From: Dolomitihabitans soli
Lineage (GTDB): Bacteria > Actinomycetota > Actinomycetes > Streptosporangiales > Streptosporangiaceae
Reading direction: 5' to 3'
Assembly (NCBI RefSeq): GCF_022213955.1
Contig: NZ_JAKNTW010000009.1
Location: 339,580 to 403,579, forward strand
DNA length: 64,000 nucleotides
The notes under the pieces are model-generated. The model was not told where the DNA came from and searched no databases. It saw only the letters and a program-made list of their open reading frames with translations. A program made the position numbers and the translations under genes. This document shows, piece by piece, positions 58,187 to 64,000 of the stretch. Position 1 is the stretch's first letter. The number at the start of each line of letters is the position of its first letter.

Positions 58187-58483
58187 ATGAGCGACTTCGT
58201 CGGGTATCACCCACAGCCGAACGTGCCGTCGGCCCGGCGTGTCTACAGTCGGAGGTATCGGATGTGGGCCCACGTGCTCCTGTGGACGCCGATCGCGCTC
58301 ACGGTGGCCGGTGTCGTCCTCGGCCTGGGGCTGTTCGCGGCCGCTGACGCCGACTCGACGTACAGTTCGTCCGCGCTCGGCTATCTCGGCCTCATCGTGT
58401 GGGGCGGCCTCGCGGTCCTGTCGCCGTTCATGCTCGGGTCGTTCATCACCGGACTGGTCATGCTGATCCGCACACGCAGCTGA
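58187..58483 (+). CDS. Small two-helix membrane protein
   Basis: A 98-residue protein with a basic N-terminal cytoplasmic tail and two membrane helices (WTPIALTVAGVVLGLGLFAA, about 34-53, and LGLIVWGGLAVLSPFMLGSF, about 67-86). A DADSTYSSS loop lies between them. No family was recognised. ATG 58187. Confidence 0.7.
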   Translation: MSDFVGYHPQPNVPSARRVYSRRYRMWAHVLLWTPIALTVAGVVLGLGLFAAADADSTYSSSALGYLGLIVWGGLAVLSPFMLGSFITGLVMLIRTRS

Positions 58484-58708
58484 GATCTCGCGCCGGTCCG
58501 GGGGCAGGTCCAGCCGGCGCGTCGTTTCGGCGCGGACGGCGGTGACGTCGGGGTTCAACCGCTTTCTGTCGGCGTGGGCGCCGGGTGTTCAGGGTCAGTT
58601 GTCGGAGTGATGTCAAGAACGCCGTGGCCGCTCCGACCTTCCTGCGAAGGGAACCGCCGGTTCGCACGGCGGTACCCCATGGAAAGCATCCGATTCGATG
58701 GAGTACGC

Positions 58709-59077
58709 ATGTCACGGAACATCGAGACCGTCAACACCTACTTGGACGGTTTCCGTAAGAACGATCACGAGCGGATCCTGTCCTGCCTGACTGACGACAT
58801 CCAGTGGACCGTCTTCGGCGCCTTCCGCCTGACCGGCAAAGACGCCTATGACGGGGCCATTGACGGCCCGCCCGAACTCATCGACCCTCCCCACCTGGAA
58901 GTCGTGCGCATGGTCGAGCAGGGCGATGTCGTCATGGCGGAACTCACCGGGACGGTGAAGCGAGTCGCAGGCGGTGAGATGCGCATGTCCATGGCAGAGG
59001 TGTTCGTCATGCGCGACGGCAAGATCGCCGAGCGTCGTGCCTGGGTCATCGAACTGAAGGAGAACGACTACCGCTGA
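58709..59077 (+). CDS. NTF2-like/SnoaL-fold protein
   Basis: A 122-residue protein. The N-terminal helix NTYLDGFRKNDHERILSCLT and IQWTVFGAFRLTGKDAYDGA mark the ketosteroid-isomerase/NTF2 fold; the C-terminal strands contain MAEVFVMRDGKIAERRAWV. ATG 58709 is chosen because GGAG lies 6 bases before it; ATG 58679 would add ten residues. No substrate can be assigned. A strong hairpin follows. Confidence 0.85.
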   Translation: MSRNIETVNTYLDGFRKNDHERILSCLTDDIQWTVFGAFRLTGKDAYDGAIDGPPELIDPPHLEVVRMVEQGDVVMAELTGTVKRVAGGEMRMSMAEVFVMRDGKIAERRAWVIELKENDYR

Positions 59078-59095
59078 CCCGAGGAGTTCGATCAT

Positions 59096-59134
59096 GGGCG
59101 GCCCGGTCGGCAACGACAATGCCCCGGGCCGCCC
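59096..59134 (+). terminator. 11-bp hairpin after NTF2-like gene
   Basis: GGGCGGCCCGG (59096-59106) pairs perfectly with 59124-59134 around a 17-base loop, 18 bp after the gene stop. A GGCTTCTTG tail follows. Confidence 0.75.
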
Positions 59135-59314
59135 GGCTTCTTGAGCGCCACGGCCTGCGCAGGGCCTGGAATCCGCCAGGTTGAGGTGAACGACTGGGAC
59201 CGCCAGCGTGCACACGTACTTGTCGGACCGGCAGCTCAGCGGGCGTCGCTACCGACAGGACCACCTGGAACGGACAGATGCAGCAACGTCTGCAATTGAT
59301 TGGGTGACATGCGA

Positions 59315-59347
59315 AGAAGCCCGTTCCACCACCGGGAACGGGCTTCT
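59315..59347. terminator. 13-bp hairpin after AidA/PixA gene
   Basis: AGAAGCCCGTTCC (59315-59327) pairs exactly with 59335-59347 around ACCACCG, 54 bp past the stop of the minus-strand AidA/PixA-like gene. The remaining parts of the 324-bp gap 59078-59401 show no gene. Confidence 0.75.
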
Positions 59348-59401
59348 GCGCGTGGGCGTGAATCCGGGACCCGACTACTCGCCCACGGAGATTTAACTCC
59401 G

Positions 59402-59905
59402 TCAGTTCTGAATATTGATGAAGGGATCCCAGTAGTAGTAGCCTTGCTTATCGCCCTTGTGGTTGAGAATCATGAAACTGAAGTTGTAGGTGACCGTCCC
59501 CGTGTCCAGGACCTCGGACTCCCAGTAGTAGCTGTTGATTTTCTGGGTGGTGGGATTCAACGGGTCCTGACTGTTCGGCAGCGGTTCGCTGAGAGCCACC
59601 GACCTCGGCACGGGGTCGCTGATTAGATTCTGTCCGGAAAGGGCGTTGAACCGGTAGAGAATGCCGGTGTACTCGGCGTTCAGGGATAGTGTCGTCTCGC
59701 GCCACCTGATGATGTCCATGGGCGAGGCGTTGATCGTTAACTCGCTGCCCGGAGCGCCCCCGAGCTGGTTCTGCCGGGTGGTCATGTAGATCAGATTGCT
59801 GCTGTCGGGGATCGACGTCGGACTGTTCGGATCGGTGTTCTTACCGAACCTGCCGAGAATGGTTTCCGCGTCGATGGCGATGAGGACGTTGATGAATTCC
59901 GACAT
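59402..59905 (-). CDS. AidA/PixA-family inclusion body protein
   Basis: A 167-residue protein of the AidA/PixA family: MSEFINVLIAIDAETILGRF, the segment SSNLIYMTTRQNQLGG, MDIIRWRETTLSLNAEYTG and a C-terminal GYYYWDPFINI. PixA forms crystalline inclusions in Xenorhabdus; AidA is linked to virulence in Burkholderia/Ralstonia. The codon composition is less GC-rich than the neighbours (many AAT, ATT and TAT codons), which suggests acquisition. ATG 59905 has AGGGAG 9 bases upstream. The upstream region (59906-60180) holds a direct repeat GTCAAGAT (59988 and 60001). Confidence 0.88.
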   Translation of the reverse strand: MSEFINVLIAIDAETILGRFGKNTDPNSPTSIPDSSNLIYMTTRQNQLGGAPGSELTINASPMDIIRWRETTLSLNAEYTGILYRFNALSGQNLISDPVPRSVALSEPLPNSQDPLNPTTQKINSYYWESEVLDTGTVTYNFSFMILNHKGDKQGYYYWDPFINIQN

Positions 59906-60183
59906 GCAGTAATTCTCCCTGTCGTGTCCGAAACCATGGTTGTTTTAATTATCCGCATTGGTGATGTTGCCGAGCCGATGAGCCACTGTCAAGATCTGTG
60001 GTCAAGATTCTTAAGTGGACTCTCATTGGTTGCCGGCCCACCGCCCGAGAGTCGCACGCCTTGGTGACCTTGGTGCGGTTACATACGGTGGCCACGATTC
60101 GATCGGGTTGGCCGTGCGCACATGAATTCGGAATCGCTCGTTTCTGAGAATACGGAAGCGTTTAGGCATGACGTACTGGGGCC

Positions 60184-60456
60184 TCAAGTAGCACGAACAC
60201 CCCAGAGGCAGCAGAAGTGTGCGATGCCCTCGGCGGGCTCGCCGGTCACGCTGGTCCAGCCGGTCTCGGTGGCCTCGCCGAGCAGCCGGGCCGCCACGGC
60301 GGGCGGCAGCGCGGCCAGCACCCGCTCCCCGGTCACCGTGTGCTCGCCCGCGGACCCGGCCTCCACAAGTGCAATGAGTCCTAGCCGGTGGGCATCATCG
60401 AGGAAATTCATGATCCGCCAGGGAAGTTGCCGGGTGGGAGCGAGGTGGCCGGTCAC
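60184..60456 (-). pseudogene. Possible NACHT-type ATPase C-terminal fragment
   Basis: A 90-codon frame carries RQLPWRIMNFLDDAHRLGL and then a polar tail ending TSVTGEPAEGIAHFCCLWG. The first part resembles the LPWRLMxFLDDAHRxGL segment that ends NACHT/AAA-like proteins in actinomycetes, with the nucleotide-binding core missing. The tail has no recognisable match. It may instead be a small independent gene. Confidence 0.35.
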
Positions 60457-60484
60457 GATGGTGCAGGCCAGCCATGCGTGATGG

Positions 60485-60555
60485 CGCTAACACGTCTTCG
60501 TTAGCGGCGGTTGACATGTAACAGTCGATAACGCAATACTGCTATCAGCGATAGC
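60485..60555 (+). promoter_or_regulatory. Promoter and operator ahead of SDR remnant
   Basis: CGCTAAC and GTTAGCG (60485-60491, 60500-60506) form a dyad; TTGACA (60511-60516) and AATACT (60535-60540) give an 18-bp-spaced promoter, and GCTATC-AGC-GATAGC (60541-60555) is an operator-like dyad at the expected start site. The only downstream gene is the SDR remnant at 60654. Confidence 0.55.
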
Positions 60556-60653
60556 GCCCAGGGCGCAACACCTGGGCGGTGGCGTCGGCGCAGGTCGGTC
60601 GCCGGGCCGGTCATCGGTCTCCGGCAGGACATCAATCGAAAAGGAGCACCACC

Positions 60654-60718
60654 ATGGCGGTCGTCCTGATCGCCGGCGCAGATAGCGGGTATCGGCAACC
60701 TCACCGTGCAGGCGCCTG
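60654..60718 (+). pseudogene. SDR N-terminal remnant
   Basis: After AAAAGGAG at 60639-60646, ATG 60654 begins MAVVLIAGA, then a one-base shift brings S/A-G-I-G-N-L-T-V-Q-A into frame. This is the coenzyme motif (T-G-A-S-S-G-I-G) of an SDR gene. It stops within 25 codons and has no body. Confidence 0.55.
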
Positions 60719-60925
60719 AGGGTGCCGGGTTCCTAGGTAATCGAGGCCCTTCCTGACTCCGCGCACGCACCGGCCGCTCGCCCGAGAAGGCACACGAACC
60801 CGGCTGATCTACACCACAGGCCGAGACGCAGGACCGATGACGACACACCGACCGGCCTCGCGATGCCCTGACCGACCTGGGCTGTCGCATGTCGCCAGAC
60901 CGATCCGTACGAAGAAGGGAGCGAG

Positions 60926-61903
60926 ATGATCTATCACGGCAGCCGGTTCACCTTCAAACCGGATATAACGCCGCGAAAGCGGACGGAGGCTCTCGAAAGC
61001 CTTCGCGAACAGGGCAGGGTCATCCCGTCGGTGAGATTCTTCGCCGTCGGTCGTGACGGGAGCGGTGAGCACGAGTGGGGCGCCATCTTCGTGATCGACG
61101 GCCTGGACGGCTACCGCGAATATCTGACGCATCCCGCGCGCCGCCGCGCCGACCAGATCGCACTGCCGCTGGTCGAGGACGTCGTCTCCTTCGCTCTGAC
61201 CGACGACCCGGATCCGGAGACGGCCGCGAAGATCGCCGAATTGCGTCAACGCCTCCTGGAGCCGCCAGTGGAGCACGATCCCCCACCTGAGAGGCCCGTG
61301 CACACCCGCCGTACCGTGCTCAAGGCCATCGCGGTGACCGCGGCGGGAACGGCCGCGGCCGGGACGGGCATCGCCGCCGCTCCCGCCGCCGCGGCCCCCC
61401 ATACCGCCGCCGCTCAGGCGGTCGCCGCCGGGGCGTCGGTGGAGGTCACCATGACGGTCAACGAGCAGCTGCGCAAGGTCGTCCTGGAGCCCAGGGTGAC
61501 GCTGCTGGACGCGTTGCGCGAGCGACTGAGCCTGACCGGCACCAAGAAGGGCTGTGACCGAGGCGAGTGCGGTGCGTGCACGGTGCTGGTCGACGGTGAG
61601 CGGGTCAAGTCCTGCCTGACTCTGGCGGTGATGCGGCAGGGGGCCGAGGTCACCACGGTGGAGGGGCTGGCGCGGGGCGAGGAGCTGCACCCGGTGCAGG
61701 AGGCGTTCATCCGGCACGACGCGTTCCAGTGCGGCGCCTGCACTCCCGGTCAGATCATATCCGCCGTGGCCTGTATCAACGAGGGACATACGAGTTCTGA
61801 GGCGGAGATCCGCGAGTGGATGAGCGGCAACCTGTGCCGCTGCGCGGCGTACCGGAACATCGTCGCCGCCGTCGCCGACGCCGCGAAGGAGGTACAGCGA
61901 TGA
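60926..61903 (+). CDS. Dabb domain fused to Tat-exported [2Fe-2S] subunit (PaoA/YagT-like)
   Basis: A 325-residue open frame. Residues 1-114 are a stress-responsive A/B-barrel (Dabb) domain. From residue 115 the sequence VEHDPPPERPVHTRRTVLKA starts a Tat signal (R-R-T-V-L-K), followed by a [2Fe-2S] plant-type ferredoxin domain (GCDRGECGACTVLVDG) and an all-helical second cluster domain (QCGACTPGQ, CRCAAYRNI). It is the electron-transfer subunit of an exported molybdenum hydroxylase. GTG 61268 with GGAG 6 bases upstream could start the Tat part alone. ATG 60926 has GAAGGGAG upstream. It overlaps the FAD subunit by 4 bp. Confidence 0.85.
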   Translation: MIYHGSRFTFKPDITPRKRTEALESLREQGRVIPSVRFFAVGRDGSGEHEWGAIFVIDGLDGYREYLTHPARRRADQIALPLVEDVVSFALTDDPDPETAAKIAELRQRLLEPPVEHDPPPERPVHTRRTVLKAIAVTAAGTAAAGTGIAAAPAAAAPHTAAAQAVAAGASVEVTMTVNEQLRKVVLEPRVTLLDALRERLSLTGTKKGCDRGECGACTVLVDGERVKSCLTLAVMRQGAEVTTVEGLARGEELHPVQEAFIRHDAFQCGACTPGQIISAVACINEGHTSSEAEIREWMSGNLCRCAAYRNIVAAVADAAKEVQR

Positions 61904-62883
61904 GAGCCTTCGGATACACGGTCGCCGGCAGCCCGGTCGAAGCGGTACGGATCGCCGCCAGGACAGCGAACTCGACGTTCGTCGCGGGCGGCACCGATCT
62001 GCTGAACCTGATGCGAGACGGCGCGGAGACCCACGACCACCTCATCGACGTCAACCAGCTCGACATCGGCGAGGTCGCCGTCGACCGCAGGCGGCTGCGC
62101 GTCGGCGCGCTGGCCCGGATGCGCCACGTCGCTGAGCATCCGGGGGTACGGCGGGAGTTCCCGGTGTTGTCGGAGGCGCTGCTGGCCTCGGCGTCCCCGC
62201 AGGTCCGCAACATGGCCTCGATCGGCGGGAACCTGTTGCAGCGCACGCGGTGCGGGTACTTCCGCGACTCGGCCTCGCCCTGCAACAAGCGGGTCCCGGG
62301 CAGCGGTTGCCCGGCGATCACCGGGCACAACCGGGGGCACGCGATCCTCGGCGGCAGCGACCACTGCATCGCCACGCAGCCGTCGGACCTGGCGGTGGCG
62401 CTGACCGCGTTGGACGCGACCGTGCACCTGATCGGCCCCGGCGGCGCGCGCGCCGTCCCCATCGCCGACTTCTACCTCCTTCCCGGGTCCACCCCGGACC
62501 GGGAGACCGCGATGCGCCCGGACGAGCTGATCACCTGGGTGGACGTGCCGCGCACCGCCCTCGCCGGGCAGTCGCGCTACCTGAAGCTGCGTGACCGGGC
62601 CACCTTCGAGTTCGCGGTGGTGTCGGTGGCGGCGGCGCTGCGGACGAGGGGGCGCGTGGTGCAGGACGTACGGCTGGCGTTCGGCGGCGTGGGCACCCGC
62701 CCGTGGCGGGACACCCGCGTCGAGGCGGCGCTGCGGGGCCTGCCGCTCACCGGGCAGGCGATCGCCGAGGCGGGCCGGCTCCTGGTCAGGGACGCCGAGC
62801 CGTACGAAGAGAACAGGTTCAAGGTCGAGCTCGTCCAGCGGGCGCTGGTGAGCATCCTCAGCGATCTGGGAGGGCTTCGATGA
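61900..62883 (+). CDS. FAD-binding subunit of molybdenum hydroxylase (PaoB/YagS-like)
   Basis: A 327-residue subunit. The FAD-binding half has STFVAGGTDLLNLMRDG and ASPQVRNMASIGGNLLQRTRC; the Cys in RTRCGYFRDSASPCNKRVPG and SGCPAITGHNRGHAILGGSD fit the extra [4Fe-4S]-cluster site typical of YagS/PaoB. The C-terminal CO_deh_flav_C domain follows. ATG 61900 overlaps the preceding stop (ATGA), with AAGGAGG upstream. It passes electrons between the [2Fe-2S] subunit and FAD. Confidence 0.93.
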   Translation: MRAFGYTVAGSPVEAVRIAARTANSTFVAGGTDLLNLMRDGAETHDHLIDVNQLDIGEVAVDRRRLRVGALARMRHVAEHPGVRREFPVLSEALLASASPQVRNMASIGGNLLQRTRCGYFRDSASPCNKRVPGSGCPAITGHNRGHAILGGSDHCIATQPSDLAVALTALDATVHLIGPGGARAVPIADFYLLPGSTPDRETAMRPDELITWVDVPRTALAGQSRYLKLRDRATFEFAVVSVAAALRTRGRVVQDVRLAFGGVGTRPWRDTRVEAALRGLPLTGQAIAEAGRLLVRDAEPYEENRFKVELVQRALVSILSDLGGLR

Positions 62884-64000
62884 GCGGGCTGGTGGGGCAG
62901 GGCGTGGCGCGGGTGGACGGCCGGGCGAAGGTCACCGGTGCGGCCCGCTACGCCGCGGACAACGAGGTGACCGGTGTGCTGCACGGTTTCCTGGTGATGA
63001 GCACGATCGCCCGCGGCGAGGTCGTGGAGATCGACACCAGGGCGGCGCTGGCACATCCCGGGGTCGTCGCGGTCTACACCCACACCGACATGCCGAAGCT
63101 GACTCTGCCGAACTTCCCCTACAACAGGCCCTTCATTCCCATGCAGGACACGCGGGTGCACCACAACGGGCAGCCGGTGGCCTACGTCCTGGCCCAGACC
63201 CTGGAGCAGGCGCAGGAGGCCGCCAACCTGGTGAAGATCCGCTACCGGGCGGAGGATGCCGTCACGCGGCTGGCGGACGCGCTCGACGAGGCGTTCCTGC
63301 CGATCAAGTTCCGCAACAGACCCAACGAGACCGCCCGCGGCGACGCCGCCGCGGCGCTCGAACAGGCCGAGGTGCGCATCGACCAGACCTACGGCAGCCC
63401 GATGCAGCACCACAACCCGATCGAACCGCACACCACCACCGCCGTCTGGGAGGGCGGCACGCTGATCCTTTACGAGAGCACACAGGGCGTGATCTTGGCC
63501 CGTAAAGCCGTGTCGGACGCGTTCCGGATGAGACCGGACCAGGTCAGGATCATCTCGCCCTACCTGGGCGGTGGTTTCGGCGCCAAGGGCCCCACCTACC
63601 CGCACACGCTGCTCACCGCGGCGGCGGCGCAGCTCGCCGGGCGGCCGGTGAAGCTGGTGCTGTCGCGCGCGCAGATGTACACCTCCAACGGCCACCGCGC
63701 CGAGTACCGCCACCACATCCGGCTCGGCGCCACCCGGCAGGGCGTCCTGACCGCGATCGCCGACACCTCGACGGCACAGGTGACCCGCATCGACGAGAAC
63801 GTCTACAACGGCAGCGACTCCACGCTCCACCTGTACGCCTGCCCGAACGTTCACGTGCGGCAGCTGGGCGTACGGCTGGACCTGCCCACCTCCAGCTACA
63901 TGCGCTCACCGGAGACGACGGCGCACCTCGGCCTGGAGACCGCCATGGACGAGCTGAGCTACGAGCTCGGCATCGACCCGGTGGAGCTGCGGGTACGCAA
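62880..64000 (+). CDS. Molybdopterin-binding aldehyde/xanthine dehydrogenase subunit (PaoC/YagR-like), 3' truncated by window
   Basis: The first 373 codons are present, running off the right edge. They begin MSGLVGQGVARVDGRAKVTG, with the A-R-Y-A-A-D segment usual at the start of xanthine/aldehyde dehydrogenase large subunits, and include the molybdopterin motif G-G-G-F-G-A-K-G (about residues 229-236), and PMQHHNPIEPHTTTAVWEGG. ATG 62880 overlaps the preceding stop by 4 bp, completing a YagTSR/PaoABC-type order. Substrates are likely aldehydes or purines; the full active-site end lies outside the window. Confidence 0.93.
   Translation, partial: MSGLVGQGVARVDGRAKVTGAARYAADNEVTGVLHGFLVMSTIARGEVVEIDTRAALAHPGVVAVYTHTDMPKLTLPNFPYNRPFIPMQDTRVHHNGQPVAYVLAQTLEQAQEAANLVKIRYRAEDAVTRLADALDEAFLPIKFRNRPNETARGDAAAALEQAEVRIDQTYGSPMQHHNPIEPHTTTAVWEGGTLILYESTQGVILARKAVSDAFRMRPDQVRIISPYLGGGFGAKGPTYPHTLLTAAAAQLAGRPVKLVLSRAQMYTSNGHRAEYRHHIRLGATRQGVLTAIADTSTAQVTRIDENVYNGSDSTLHLYACPNVHVRQLGVRLDLPTSSYMRSPETTAHLGLETAMDELSYELGIDPVELRVR

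Noticed and set aside
58082-58708. Minus-strand ORFs around the small membrane protein
   Set aside because: They overlap the better-supported plus-strand gene, are rich in Arg and Glu, and have no start context.

Overview
The window is high-GC DNA with GTG and TTG starts, many 4-bp stop/start overlaps and a regulator-rich gene set (TetR, PadR, HxlR, XRE, AraC, ECF41 sigma, SARP/AfsR-type, two-component systems). Deazaflavin (F420) enzymes, a DinB/mycothiol-transferase-type protein, several secreted cell-wall enzymes and one exported molybdenum hydroxylase point to a large-genome filamentous actinomycete, plausibly Streptosporangiaceae-like. That placement is inferred from gene content only. 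The window looks like an accessory chromosomal arm: no ribosomal, tRNA or central-metabolism operon was seen, and roughly a dozen gene remnants lie between intact genes.

Layout. 0-5.2 kb: an acetyltransferase, a translationally coupled rtcB-prfH RNA/ribosome repair pair, and a metallo-hydrolase divergent from its TetR. 4.7-9.9 kb: PadR, a secreted alpha/beta hydrolase with a tandem-repeat signal peptide, an F420-type nitroreductase, a HIT/deoxyribosyltransferase pair, and an ECF41 sigma factor with its epimerase and membrane-protein partners. 10-19 kb: TetR/F420-NADP reductase, hypotheticals, a hemopexin-like secreted protein, a CapK/PaaK-type ligase with TetR, HxlR/SDR, and DinB. 19.4-22.1 kb: a subtilase with a seven-repeat RCC1 propeller inserted between its catalytic Asp and His. 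22-29 kb: two histidine-kinase loci, one with its response regulator reduced to a fragment, then a SARP-NB-ARC-TPR activator. 29-32 kb: an erythromycin-esterase homologue, remnants of an ABC ATPase and a lipoprotein, and a nitroreductase divergent from a TetR with three tandem operators. 32-37 kb: an FtsX-type ABC exporter divergent from an OmpR/HK pair. 37-46 kb: serine hydrolase/HTH-MarR, a Clp_N-HTH protein with a leaderless-looking promoter, SDR/XRE, acyl-CoA ligase, AraC and a DUF642 protein. 46-53 kb: IS30 fragment, NhaA, TetR/SnoaL, an LRR-like protein and an alpha/beta hydrolase. 52.7-56.6 kb: an HTH-TM-NBR1-Ig protein, then three exported peptidoglycan enzymes; two of these carry nearly identical I36-type modules fused to SpoIID and M23 domains. 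57-60.5 kb: a methyltransferase, small proteins and an AidA/PixA inclusion-body protein. 60.9 kb to the right edge: a PaoABC/YagTSR-like exported molybdenum hydroxylase operon whose last gene runs off the window.

The strongest candidates for something not well described are the RCC1-in-subtilase protease, the shared I36 module on two different wall enzymes, the matching triple operator arrays at 10.8 and 31.2 kb, the self-contained HTH-Clp_N gene with operators on a leaderless-looking promoter, and the Dabb-Tat-[2Fe-2S] fusion. No CRISPR array, tRNA, rRNA or complete insertion sequence was recognised.
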